Assembly (NCBI RefSeq): GCF_002091985.1
Contig: NZ_MKKX01000017.1
Location: 310,001-374,000, forward strand
Source: Rhodococcus sp. 1163
Lineage (GTDB): Bacteria; Actinomycetota; Actinomycetes; Mycobacteriales; Mycobacteriaceae
Direction of reading: 5' to 3'
DNA length: 64,000 nt
Part shown: positions 44,930-53,444 of the stretch, in pieces
Numbering within the stretch: the stretch's first letter is position 1
How the letters are laid out: each line of letters begins with the position of its first letter
The notes under the pieces: generated by a model
The model's input: only the letters and a program-made list of their open reading frames with translations
Told to the model about the DNA's origin: nothing
The model's database searches: none
Translations under genes and position numbers: made by a program

Positions 44930-45204
44930 TCAAGACCGCGCGAATGATGCTGACCTGCCATTGGTCGGCTCGACGGCTACAGCGTTATCTCGACGCCGAT
45001 CCGGCGGCCCACCTCGATCCGTTCGAAGTGCGCAGGATCGAGGCTCACTTGGCTGTGTGTGCCAGGTGCCGGGCCGCAGAGGACGAGTTCCGGCAGATCG
45101 ACGGGGCGTTGGCCCGCTGGACCGTACGAACGATGCCCGACGCGACGAGCGTCGAACATGCTCGAAAATTCGTGGATCGACTTACCCGAGGCGACCTGAC
45201 ATGA
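44926..45204 (+). CDS. Zinc-binding anti-sigma factor (ZAS type)
   Basis: A 92-residue soluble anti-sigma factor. The zinc motif H-x3-C-x2-C is present as HLAVCARCR (about residues 42-50), preceded by the usual helix LQRYLDADPAAHLDPFEVRRIEA. ZAS anti-sigma factors such as RsrA release their sigma factor when the zinc thiolates are oxidised, so redox or metal stress is a plausible signal. It has no membrane segment. Overlaps sigma upstream and the FAD oxidoreductase downstream by 4 nt each. Confidence 0.93.
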   Translation: MIKTARMMLTCHWSARRLQRYLDADPAAHLDPFEVRRIEAHLAVCARCRAAEDEFRQIDGALARWTVRTMPDATSVEHARKFVDRLTRGDLT

Positions 45205-46649
45205 GTTCGATGCCGACCGAAGCCGATGTCGTCGTGGTGGGCGGCGGAACAGCTGGCATCGTCGCAGCCAAGACTGCGGCGGGATTCGGCGTACGCGTGG
45301 TGCTGATCGAGCGGGAGCGGCCCGGCGGTGACTGCCTATGGACCGGGTGCGTGCCGTCCAAGGCACTGCTGGCGGCGGCATCGACAGCCGCCACGATCCG
45401 GGACGCGCGCAGCTTCGGGATCGACGCCGGTGAGCCGCGCGTGGACTTCCCCCGTGTCATGGCGCACGTTTCCCGCGCCATCGCCGAGATCGCCCCGATC
45501 GATTCTCCGGAAGCGCTCACCGGAGCGGGGGTAACCGTCGTCGCCGGTGATGCCGTATTCACCGGACCCGGAACCGTGGCCGTCGGATCGGGGTCCTTGC
45601 ATTTCGGCCAGGCCATCATCACCACCGGTGCCAGTCCATCGATACCGCCGATCTCAGGATTGGACACGACGGACTACCTCACCAGCGAGACGCTGTGGTC
45701 CCTGACGTCGCTGCCGGAACGACTACTCATCATCGGGGCCGGCACCGTCGGCTGCGAAATGGCTCAGGCCTTTGCCCGACTCGGCTCGGATGTCACCCTC
45801 GTCGGTCGGGCCGAGACCATTCTTCCGAGGGAGGACGCTTCGGCATCGGCAGTACTGTCCGCAGCGCTCACCGATGAGGGAGTGCACATTCTGACCTCGA
45901 CGACGGTCACCCGAATCGACGACGGGGAAGCCCTCACCGATACCGGTCTCACGTGCACGTTCGACCAAGTCCTCGTCGCCACCGGACGTACTCCGAGGAC
46001 CGTTGCCCTGGGCCTGGAATCGGCCGGAGTGTCACTCGAAGAACGCGGTTACGTCGTGGTGGACGATCATCTCCGCACCACCAATCCCCGCATCTGGGCC
46101 GCCGGAGATCTGACCGGTCACCCACAGTTCACTCACGTGGCAGGGATGCACGGCAGCCTCGCGGCGAGCAACGCCGTACTCGGTGTGCTCCGAAAGATCG
46201 ACAAGACCGGCACTCCGCGCGTCACCTTCACCGATCCCGAAATCGCTTCGGCAGGAATCGATGTGCGCACGGCGAAGCGTATCCCCGGGTTGCGATTGCA
46301 GACACTCGGGCACGAAGACGTCGACCGCGCGGTCACCGAGGGCAAAACCACCGGTTTCACGACGCTGGTACTCGACGGTAAGCACCGCATCGTCGGTGCC
46401 AGCGTGGTGGGGCCACGGGCGGGCGAAACCATCGGCGAACTGATTCTCGCCGTCAGGCAGGGCCTGCGCACTCGCGATCTCGCCGGTGCCACCCACCCCT
46501 ATCCGACGTACAACGACGGGCCGTGGAACGCTGCGGTCGGCGACGTCCGTTCACAGTTGAGCACTCCTGTCGTATCTCGAGCGCTGCACACTCTCGCGAA
46601 AGCCCGAGGTAGGTGGATCGTCAGGAGAGAGCGCGGTAGCCGGCAATGA
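45201..46649 (+). CDS. FAD-dependent pyridine nucleotide-disulfide oxidoreductase (mercuric-reductase-like)
   Basis: A 482-residue flavoprotein of the dihydrolipoamide dehydrogenase/MerA group. FAD motif VVVGGGTAGIVAA at the N-terminus, redox pair GGDCLWTGCVPSKAL (C-x4-C, about residues 45-50), NAD(P) motif IIGAGTVGCEMAQ (about 178-190), and second FAD motif WAAGDLTGHPQ. The C-terminal dimer domain has HPYPTYNDG in place of the usual His-x4-Glu, so the acid-base pair is altered. MerA's C-terminal cysteine pair is absent. Third in the sigma operon; convergent overlap of 29 nt with the phosphatidyltransferase gene. Confidence 0.92.
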   Translation: MSSMPTEADVVVVGGGTAGIVAAKTAAGFGVRVVLIERERPGGDCLWTGCVPSKALLAAASTAATIRDARSFGIDAGEPRVDFPRVMAHVSRAIAEIAPIDSPEALTGAGVTVVAGDAVFTGPGTVAVGSGSLHFGQAIITTGASPSIPPISGLDTTDYLTSETLWSLTSLPERLLIIGAGTVGCEMAQAFARLGSDVTLVGRAETILPREDASASAVLSAALTDEGVHILTSTTVTRIDDGEALTDTGLTCTFDQVLVATGRTPRTVALGLESAGVSLEERGYVVVDDHLRTTNPRIWAAGDLTGHPQFTHVAGMHGSLAASNAVLGVLRKIDKTGTPRVTFTDPEIASAGIDVRTAKRIPGLRLQTLGHEDVDRAVTEGKTTGFTTLVLDGKHRIVGASVVGPRAGETIGELILAVRQGLRTRDLAGATHPYPTYNDGPWNAAVGDVRSQLSTPVVSRALHTLAKARGRWIVRRERGSRQ

Positions 46650-47244
46650 TGCGTTGACCCGAGCTGATCGCTACCACCGCCGCCCATACCGTTGCGATCT
46701 GCCACGACACTGCGGGAAACAACAACCAGAGACTGTGCACGGCAATCGTTTCCGCTCCTTCGGCCAACCCGCCCAGAAATGACAGCGAGCGGCCGTCGTC
46801 GAGTGTTCTGCCCGTTCTTTCAGCGATGGACGAGAACGCAAGAAATGCTGTGCCGTTGATGTAGTAGGCCAGCAACACCAGTAGAAATGGCCACCACGGG
46901 GCGTCGTAACCTGCCGACGCGCCGACCGCGACGCCCACGACCGTTGCCCCGTAGACGGTGAAATCCGCTGTGATGTCGAAGAACCCGCCCGCACCGGAGG
47001 TGGGTCCGCCACCGCGGAGTCGTCTACGGGCCAGTGGTCCATCGAGTCCGTCGGCCAGGCGCGAGAGGATCCACAGGGCCAACGCGAGGAGCCAGAACTG
47101 TAGTCCGGCTGCGACTGCGCTGCCCAGTCCCAGCAGCAGACCGACAGCAGTAATTCGGTCCGGCGTGATTTGGCTGACGTCGAGGATCCGAGCACACCGA
47201 TCCAGCGGCCCCTCGAGCTTGCGACGCAGGTAGTTGTCGATCAT
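46621..47244 (-). CDS. CDP-alcohol phosphatidyltransferase family protein (YnjF-like)
   Basis: A 207-residue integral membrane enzyme with about six helices. The family signature DG-x2-AR-x8-G-x3-D-x3-D is recognisable as DGLDGPLARRR ... GGFFDITADF (about residues 65-98), with the two acidic pairs that bind metal and CDP. Such enzymes join an alcohol headgroup to a lipid from a CDP donor. Its start overlaps the TVP38 gene's stop by ATGA. E. coli YnjF, in the ynj cluster, belongs to the same family. The alcohol acceptor is unknown. Confidence 0.9.
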   Translation of the reverse strand: MIDNYLRRKLEGPLDRCARILDVSQITPDRITAVGLLLGLGSAVAAGLQFWLLALALWILSRLADGLDGPLARRRLRGGGPTSGAGGFFDITADFTVYGATVVGVAVGASAGYDAPWWPFLLVLLAYYINGTAFLAFSSIAERTGRTLDDGRSLSFLGGLAEGAETIAVHSLWLLFPAVSWQIATVWAAVVAISSGQRIIAGYRALS

Positions 47245-47948
47245 GGAGCCGCGATGTCGTCGAGATGTGGGCCGTTCGATTCCGGGTCACTCTTCAGGCC
47301 GAGACGTTTGGCAGCCAACGACGACCCGACGCCGATCACGAGGACGGCCACCAGCGCAGCGGCGAACGGCCAGGACAGCGGAGAGGTTCCGTACGCGCCG
47401 AGTGCGGTGAAACCGACGGTGGCCGGGATGATGCCGACCGCCGTGCCGATCAGGTAATCACGCTGGCCCACGGCGCTGATACCCGCCGCGTAGTTGACGA
47501 CCGAAAATGGGAACACTGGGATCAAGCGGACGATGAACACCGACATCAAACCGCGTCGCCCGAGCATGGCGTCCAGCCTGCGGAGCTTGCCCCACTCCGA
47601 GCGTGCAACCGATCCACGGCCGAGCGCACGCGCCGCCCAATAACCCACATAGGCGCCTCCCGTTGCAGCCACGACCACCACCGTTGCACCGACCGCCAAC
47701 CCGAACAGCAATCCGGAAGCGATGGTGAGGGCGCTCGCTGGGAACGGCGTCGCCGACAGCACGACATACAGAATTACGAACGCAACGATCCCCCACGCAC
47801 CTGCGTCCGCGACCAGGGTTCGGATCGACTCCGGATCCGGAAGGTCCACAGTCGCGGCCACGATGACGACCACCATGATCACGGCGGCAGCAGCTGCCAG
47901 CTTGATCGCGGTGGAGCGGCTACGTGCCGGTCGGGGGTCCTGATTCAC
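47241..47948 (-). CDS. TVP38/TMEM64-family (VTT domain) membrane protein
   Basis: A 235-residue inner-membrane protein. The VTT/SNARE-associated core includes LSATPFPASALTIASGLLFG (about residues 75-94), a glycine-rich re-entrant segment and FIVRLIPVFPFSVVNYAAG (about 140-158). Related DedA/VTT proteins are implicated in lipid scrambling. The GTG at 47948 has GAGGT about 8 nt upstream. It is first of a two-gene operon with the CDP-alcohol transferase and divergent from the ABC importer operon. E. coli YdjX and YdjZ are homologues in the comparable cluster. Confidence 0.92.
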   Translation of the reverse strand: MNQDPRPARSRSTAIKLAAAAAVIMVVVIVAATVDLPDPESIRTLVADAGAWGIVAFVILYVVLSATPFPASALTIASGLLFGLAVGATVVVVAATGGAYVGYWAARALGRGSVARSEWGKLRRLDAMLGRRGLMSVFIVRLIPVFPFSVVNYAAGISAVGQRDYLIGTAVGIIPATVGFTALGAYGTSPLSWPFAAALVAVLVIGVGSSLAAKRLGLKSDPESNGPHLDDIAAP

Positions 47949-47994
47949 AATTGCTACCTCTCGTGCTCGACACACAAAACAGTTCTTCTACGAC

Positions 47995-48025
47995 GGGAAG
48001 TCCTCGACTACCCCAGTGTGTTCCC
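47995..48025. promoter_or_regulatory. ECF-type promoter upstream of ABC importer operon
   Basis: GGGAAG (47995-48000), 19 nt, GTTCCC (48020-48025). Forward, GGAAG-N19-GTT repeats the spacing and sequence of the sigma-operon promoter; the start codon is about 80 nt downstream. In reverse it reads GGGAAC-N19-CTT toward the TVP38 operon, a weaker match. Confidence 0.6.
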
Positions 48026-48102
48026 CTATCACCGGATTCGACCGATTACCGTGGATCAGGCAGCGTCGACTCTGTCTGCATCCTCGGACCAGGAGGCCCA
48101 CG

Positions 48103-49365
48103 TTGTTTTCTCGATCTCATACCCGTCGACCGAGAAAGTACGCGTTCGCGGCCCTGGTGGTTGCCGCGAGCGTGGGGTTGGTCCTGTCCTCGTGCGCAGC
48201 CCCGTCGTCCGACGCGCCGGTCGCCGAGGAACTGTCCTGGAGCGAGATCGAACAGCAAGCGCAGGGGAAAACAGTCTCACTGTGGATGTACGGCGGTGAC
48301 GAACAGGGCAATACGTACGTCGACAACGTCCTCACCCCCGCCGCCGCAGCCGCAGGGGTCACGCTGCGTCGTGTGCCCGTCGAATCCACCACCGACGCCG
48401 TCAACCGGATTCTCTCCGAGCGGCAAGCAGGTGTCACCGATGGAGAGGTCGACCTGGTGTGGGTCAACGGTGCAAATTTCGGGACCGGTCAGCAGGCAGG
48501 CGCGTGGCTCTGCAATTGGACACAGAATCTACCGAACATGGAGTACACGGACCCCGAGGACCCGCTGCTGAGCAGCGATTTCGGTACGCCGGTGAACAAC
48601 TGCGAAGCACCCTGGCACAAGGCGCAGTTCACGCTCGTCTACAACTCGGCGGCAATAGCGGACCCGCCCCGCACTTTGGACGAAGTATTCGACTGGGCCG
48701 AGGCCAACCCCGGCCGCTTCACCTATCCTGCGCCCCCGGATTTCACCGGTTCGGTATTCGTCCGCGAGGCACTGGTGAACCAGTCCGGTGGCGTCGAGAA
48801 GGTGCCCGCCCAGTTCGATCAGGACACCTACGATTCTCTCTCGCCGGCCGTGTTCGATCGGCTGAACGCCCTTGCACCGTCGCTCTGGCGCGGGGGCACC
48901 ACGTATCCGCAATCATCGAGCGAACTCGACGACCTGTACGCCGGCGGGCAGGTGGACATGACCATGACCTATGGGCCCGCGACGCTGCCACAACTTGTCG
49001 CCGACGGCACCTATCCCCCCGAGACGCGCGTCCTGGCTCTCGATGAGGGCACCGTCGGCAACGCGAGCTTCCTGGCGATCCCGTCGACGTCGGGGCAGTC
49101 CGCGGCAGCGCAGGTCGTCGCCAACATCGCACTGTCACCGGAGCAGCAGCTCGCCAAATCCGAACCAGATGTATGGGGCCAGTTCACAGTGCTGGACACT
49201 TCCCGCCTGACACCGGAAGTCAGGGCGCAGTTCGAGGCGCTCCCGGCCTCCCCTGTCCTCCCGCCATACGAGGAACTCTCGGCCAACGCTCATCCCGAAC
49301 TGGCCGCGGAGTGGGTCACGCCGCTGGACGAGGGGTGGCGGCGATCCGTTCTCGCGGGGCAGTGA
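48103..49365 (+). CDS. ABC transporter substrate-binding lipoprotein (YnjB-like)
   Basis: A 420-residue extracytoplasmic binding protein. A basic N-terminus, a hydrophobic helix and the lipobox LSSC (Cys about 30) mark it as a lipoprotein. The mature part is a type II periplasmic-binding fold (VSLWMYGGDEQGNTYVDNVL, DLVWVNGANFG, LVYNSAAI) like E. coli YnjB. I chose the TTG at 48103 because AGGAGG lies 6 nt upstream, the best ribosome site in the region; no ATG or GTG fits as well. It is first of four genes with 4-nt overlaps throughout. Confidence 0.88.
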   Translation: MFSRSHTRRPRKYAFAALVVAASVGLVLSSCAAPSSDAPVAEELSWSEIEQQAQGKTVSLWMYGGDEQGNTYVDNVLTPAAAAAGVTLRRVPVESTTDAVNRILSERQAGVTDGEVDLVWVNGANFGTGQQAGAWLCNWTQNLPNMEYTDPEDPLLSSDFGTPVNNCEAPWHKAQFTLVYNSAAIADPPRTLDEVFDWAEANPGRFTYPAPPDFTGSVFVREALVNQSGGVEKVPAQFDQDTYDSLSPAVFDRLNALAPSLWRGGTTYPQSSSELDDLYAGGQVDMTMTYGPATLPQLVADGTYPPETRVLALDEGTVGNASFLAIPSTSGQSAAAQVVANIALSPEQQLAKSEPDVWGQFTVLDTSRLTPEVRAQFEALPASPVLPPYEELSANAHPELAAEWVTPLDEGWRRSVLAGQ

Positions 49366-50195
49366 GCCAGCGAAAGGTACGCAGCACCCTCTGGGTGCTT
49401 CCAGCGGTGATTCCGGTTTTACTGGTGGTCGGCGGTGGCCTCGGAGCTGCCCTGCTGCAAAGTCTCGGTCTGATGCCTCTGGTGGGACGGCCCGCACTCA
49501 CCCTCGATGCCTATTCTGCCCTCGGTGGAGATCTCTGGAGTTCTCTCGCGCTCACTCTTGCCGTTGCGACAGTCTCGACTGTGCTGGCTACATTGATCGG
49601 TCTTGCAGCAGCATCGACGGTGCTGTCCGGTAACCGAACGGTGTTGATCGCCGCGGCGCTGACGTTGGCCGTACCCCATCTGATCGGTGCGGCCGCCATG
49701 GGTTTGCTGCTCACCGACTCGGGACTACTCCCGCGCATCTTCGGGCTCACCGATGGCGGATGGCCGGAGCTGGTGGGTGGGCGCTGGTGGATTGCCGTCG
49801 CACTCGAATACGCCTGGAAGGAATCGGCTTTCGTCGCCATCGTCGTGGCGGGCACCCTGGCAACTCGGGTGGCAGGATTCGACGAGACTGCTGCGACGCT
49901 CGGGGCGGGAAGATGGGCTCGTTTTCGTCTGGTCACCCTGCCGTTGGTGCGTCCCGCGTTGACGGCGTCGGCGGCGATTACCTTCACGTATATCGTCGGA
50001 TCCTACGAAGTAGCACGAATCCTCGGCCGCCCCTATCCGGAGCCGTTGTCCGTCATGGCAATTCGATTGTTCACCTCCATCGACCTCGCTGCCCGCCCCC
50101 AAGCTGCGGCCGCAGCGATGGTCGCCGCCGCACTGGCGATTGTCGTGGCCGCGGTGGCGCTCAACTATCTCCGTAGATCGGCGGTCTGGAAATGA
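49362..50195 (+). CDS. ABC transporter permease 1 (YnjC-like, N-terminal half equivalent)
   Basis: A 277-residue membrane protein with six hydrophobic helices and the binding-protein-dependent permease signature EESAFVAIV-like loop (KESAFVAIVVAGTLATRVAGFDETAATLGAGRWARFRLVTLPLVRP, EAA loop about residues 165-205). The GTG overlaps the lipoprotein stop (GTGA). E. coli YnjC is a single protein of about 511 residues with two permease modules; here they are two genes. Confidence 0.9.
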   Translation: MSQRKVRSTLWVLPAVIPVLLVVGGGLGAALLQSLGLMPLVGRPALTLDAYSALGGDLWSSLALTLAVATVSTVLATLIGLAAASTVLSGNRTVLIAAALTLAVPHLIGAAAMGLLLTDSGLLPRIFGLTDGGWPELVGGRWWIAVALEYAWKESAFVAIVVAGTLATRVAGFDETAATLGAGRWARFRLVTLPLVRPALTASAAITFTYIVGSYEVARILGRPYPEPLSVMAIRLFTSIDLAARPQAAAAAMVAAALAIVVAAVALNYLRRSAVWK

Positions 50196-50962
50196 CGGCG
50201 GTGCGGCCTGCGGGACGGGCACTTCTGGTTGTCTGGTTCGTACTACCCCTCATCCCGGTAGCTGTGTGGGCGGTGAGCAATCAGTGGTCTTTTCCCGCTG
50301 TGCTGCCACAGGAATGGGGAGTGGACGGAGTGCGCAGCGCCGTCGCGTCCGGCGGGATAGAAGCCTTCGTGAGGTCTACGGGTCTCGCCCTGACTGTCGC
50401 CGCGGTCGCAACGCCGTTGGGAGCATTCGCGGCCCGGGCCCTCGCGCGGGGGAATGTGCACTTCCCTGGCATTGTCGCGGCAATACTGTTCGCTCCACTG
50501 GCACTACCGCCCTTCGCGGTGGCGCTGGGATTGAATGTGTTGATACTGCGCGCGCGAATTCCGAGCACCCTGGCCGTGGTCGTGCTGCTCACCGTGGCAG
50601 CGATCCCTTACACCACATACTTGATGCGGGTGGCGTTCGGTGCCTACGACCCCGGGTACGAAGAGGAAGCAAGATTGTTGGGTGCCTCGAAGTCGATGGT
50701 CCTGCGACAGATAAGGATTCCATTGTTGGCACCAGCCTTGTCCGGCGCCGCTCTGCTGGCCTTTCTCGTGGGATGGAGCGATTATGTGATCACGCTGCTG
50801 GTCGGCGGCGGCAGGCTGGTGACGGTGCCGATATTGGTGGCCTCGTTCGCTGCGGGCACCGGAAACGACGCCGTCGTGGCGGCCCTGTCGATCGCAGCCG
50901 TGCTGCCCCCTCTGGTGCTCGTCATTCTGCTTTCGCGACTCGGAAGGCGGGCTGCCCGATGA
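50192..50962 (+). CDS. ABC transporter permease 2 (YnjC-like, C-terminal half equivalent)
   Basis: A 256-residue permease with six helices. The EAA loop is clear at about residues 158-190 (YDPGYEEEARLLGASKSMVLRQIRIPLLAPA). Start ATG overlaps permease 1 by 4 nt and its stop overlaps the ATPase start by ATGA. It forms a heterodimeric membrane channel with permease 1. Confidence 0.92.
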   Translation: MTAVRPAGRALLVVWFVLPLIPVAVWAVSNQWSFPAVLPQEWGVDGVRSAVASGGIEAFVRSTGLALTVAAVATPLGAFAARALARGNVHFPGIVAAILFAPLALPPFAVALGLNVLILRARIPSTLAVVVLLTVAAIPYTTYLMRVAFGAYDPGYEEEARLLGASKSMVLRQIRIPLLAPALSGAALLAFLVGWSDYVITLLVGGGRLVTVPILVASFAAGTGNDAVVAALSIAAVLPPLVLVILLSRLGRRAAR

Positions 50963-51987
50963 GTGTCGAGCTATCGGTTCACGGACTCACCAAAGTTCAT
51001 CCGGGCCAAAAGAGTTCGGCATTGACATCGTTGAATCTGACTGTTCGTCCAGGTTCGTGCACAGTAATACTCGGCCCGTCCGGCTCTGGGAAGAGCACCG
51101 CACTGCGGTTGATCGCCGGCCTCGATAAGCCATCGGCGGGAACCGTCTGCATCGATGGCGTCGACATCACCGAGATCCCGGCCGAGGAACGTGGCGTCGG
51201 GATGGTGTTTCAACGCCCGATGCTCTTTCCGCACATGTCCGTCGTCGACAACATCGGTTTCGCCTACCGTGCCGCAGGCCAGACCCGACGCCACGCCCGC
51301 GAGCGCGCACGTCGATATCTCGATCTGGTTCATCTCGGCGATATCGGTGATCGATCGGTATCCGATATCTCGGGTGGTCAAGCACAACGAGTGGCGTTGG
51401 CCAGATCCCTCGCCGGTTCACCGCGGGTGCTGCTCCTCGACGAGCCGTTCAGCGCACTCGATCCCCTCCTGCGGACGGAGATGCACGACCTCGTTCGGGA
51501 GATCCGCACCGAACTCGACCAAACGCTCGTACTCGTCACTCACGACCAACAAGAAGCTGCGGCACTGGCCGATTCGGTAGCCGTACTCATCGACGGCGAA
51601 CTGCAGCACCATTCCGATGTCGCATCCGCCTACACCCGACCCAGCACGCTGGCGGTCAACCGGCTCATGGGCGGGATCAACGAGATCGACGGGCATCTGG
51701 AAAGTGGGGTTCACTATTCCGCGATAGGGGATTTCGAGGTCGATGTTGCCTTCGGTGACGGTCGGGCCGTTTTGTTACTCCGCCACGAAATGATCCGTGT
51801 AGTCGACACTTCCGAGGTTCACGGTGTGGTGTCGGCCCTACGTCCGATCGGTTTCCGCAGCATCGCCGATGTGACGATCAGCGGGGTCACCGTCAAGGTC
51901 GAACTACCCGCGGGAGCGACGACGCGGGTGGGCGAGGAAATTTCATTGGAGATTCCGCCCGAGGCGAGGGCTGTGGTCTTTCGCTGA
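50959..51987 (+). CDS. ABC transporter ATP-binding protein (YnjD-like)
   Basis: A 342-residue ATPase: Walker A GPSGSGKST (about residues 38-46), Q-loop VFQRPMLFPHM, signature SDISGGQAQRVALARSL (about 134-150), Walker B VLLLDEPFSALD and the switch His in LVTHDQQEA. A C-terminal TOBE-like regulatory domain (about 245-340) ends in beta strands (VTVKVELPAGATTRVGEEISLEI). Last gene of the importer operon; its stop is 3 nt from the end of the convergent radical SAM gene. Sequence suggests the spermidine/iron/thiamine importer class, but the substrate is unknown. Confidence 0.95.
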   Translation: MSVELSVHGLTKVHPGQKSSALTSLNLTVRPGSCTVILGPSGSGKSTALRLIAGLDKPSAGTVCIDGVDITEIPAEERGVGMVFQRPMLFPHMSVVDNIGFAYRAAGQTRRHARERARRYLDLVHLGDIGDRSVSDISGGQAQRVALARSLAGSPRVLLLDEPFSALDPLLRTEMHDLVREIRTELDQTLVLVTHDQQEAAALADSVAVLIDGELQHHSDVASAYTRPSTLAVNRLMGGINEIDGHLESGVHYSAIGDFEVDVAFGDGRAVLLLRHEMIRVVDTSEVHGVVSALRPIGFRSIADVTISGVTVKVELPAGATTRVGEEISLEIPPEARAVVFR

Positions 51988-51990
51988 TCC

Positions 51991-53442
51991 TCAGCCACAG
52001 CATCCGGGCGGACGTGCCACCGTCAAGGGAAGCAAGCGGCGCAGTTCCTGGTTCTCCCCCGGATCGAGCACCGAATGTTGTACACACGCCGGCACCAGTG
52101 CACCGGTCTCGGGATGCGCCATCGAATAGGTGCACGCTGCCAGCCGCTCCTGCGTTTCGAGAATCACGGGATCGGTGGCTGCCACCCCAGACTGCATCAA
52201 CGTCCATGCAGGAGAAACATTCTCGGCATCCATGAAGCGATGCACGACGAACGTCATCGGGCGTACTTCCTTGCGGAGCAAAGCCACAACCACCGTTCGG
52301 CCGCCGCATCGCCGCAGTACGCTCGCAGCCCACTTCACCGCCACGACAACACCGTGCGGATGACCCACCAGCACCCGGAGCAATTTCAGAACCAAGGCCG
52401 GCGAACCCGAGCCGCCGAAGTTCACACCCCCCAGATGGGTGAAGAATTCTTCGCGGGCACGCTCCTCGACCTTCGACGTCACCTCGAGAAACGGATGCCA
52501 CCGACGACCGACCATGAACCCCAAAGCTGTTCGGTTACAACGCGGATCACCGAACTGGATCGCCGAGTACGAAATAGGTTGCCCCATGCCGAGTTCGATC
52601 TGCTCCCAGACCGTGTCGATGTCGATCTCGCGGTAGTCGCCGTGCCACCGTCGCTCGTCGCCGACGAAGGCCGCAGGCTGAAAAGAGACCATCGAATAAC
52701 CGCCCATGTCCACCACTTCGCCCACGACAGCTGCAACCTCGTCGATGTTGTCGGGGGTGACGGTCATGTTGTGCGCGAGATAAGACGCAATGCCGTGTTC
52801 GCTTTTCAACCGAGTGAACATCTCCGCGAATCGGCGACGATAGGGCGTGAGCTCGGCTTCCGTTCGTGGGCGAGGGATTCCGCTTCGTCCACGCATCAGC
52901 TTGTCGAAATGTGCAGCGAAGGAAACTCGCCCGAACCTGGCGTTACCGTCGGGATCCAAGACGACCGCCCGCAGATACTCGTAGTCGAAGTCACCGTGTG
53001 TGAACGACATCGGCTCGCGCCCGTAGTCCCGCATGATCTGCAGCGCTGCAGCGTGGTCGTCGGGGTCCAGCAGGCTGACCTCCCCGCCGATCAACTGTGC
53101 GTGTGCCCGTGGGCCTCGGCGCGATGCCAGGAACTTCAGTTGCGCCTTTATCTCACGGAGGGTGTGCTCGCCGTCGACGCGGACTTTGTTCGCATCGGCG
53201 CTGTGGTAGCACGGGCTACACGTGAGATTGCACTTCGGAAACACTCCGTGAGTGCCCTCGCATCCGACGGCATGCCGACCGAGCGTCTGTGCCGGTGTTC
53301 GTGCCGCCTCGGGTAGGGCCGCCCATCTCGCGTCCAATGCAGCACGGGTTCTCGGGTGGACCGGCCGGTAGCGAAGCTCGATCCGACGCGCGTAGGCCCG
53401 CGCTTTTTTCCACATAGTCGGCCTCGATGTCTTCACGGTCAT
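51991..53442 (-). CDS. Radical SAM protein of unknown function
   Basis: A 483-residue radical SAM enzyme. The [4Fe-4S] motif is CNLTCSPCY (C-x3-C-x2-C, about residues 71-78), followed by the GGE-type SAM segment LIGGEVSLLDPDDHA (about 117-131). The C-terminal half contains scattered cysteines (RCNRT, RRCGGRT, AACTYS, ACVQHS) and ends PPGCCG, so a further cluster or metal site is possible. The ATG at 53442 has no ribosome site; a GTG two codons in (53436) lies exactly 8 nt after a -10-like GTT and may be the leaderless start. I do not recognise a characterised family. Confidence 0.85.
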   Translation of the reverse strand: MTVKTSRPTMWKKARAYARRIELRYRPVHPRTRAALDARWAALPEAARTPAQTLGRHAVGCEGTHGVFPKCNLTCSPCYHSADANKVRVDGEHTLREIKAQLKFLASRRGPRAHAQLIGGEVSLLDPDDHAAALQIMRDYGREPMSFTHGDFDYEYLRAVVLDPDGNARFGRVSFAAHFDKLMRGRSGIPRPRTEAELTPYRRRFAEMFTRLKSEHGIASYLAHNMTVTPDNIDEVAAVVGEVVDMGGYSMVSFQPAAFVGDERRWHGDYREIDIDTVWEQIELGMGQPISYSAIQFGDPRCNRTALGFMVGRRWHPFLEVTSKVEERAREEFFTHLGGVNFGGSGSPALVLKLLRVLVGHPHGVVVAVKWAASVLRRCGGRTVVVALLRKEVRPMTFVVHRFMDAENVSPAWTLMQSGVAATDPVILETQERLAACTYSMAHPETGALVPACVQHSVLDPGENQELRRLLPLTVARPPGCCG

Positions 53443-53444
53443 GC

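Noticed and set aside
45201-46649. True mercuric reductase in a mer operon
   Set aside because: C-terminal Cys pair and MerR/MerT/MerP genes are absent.
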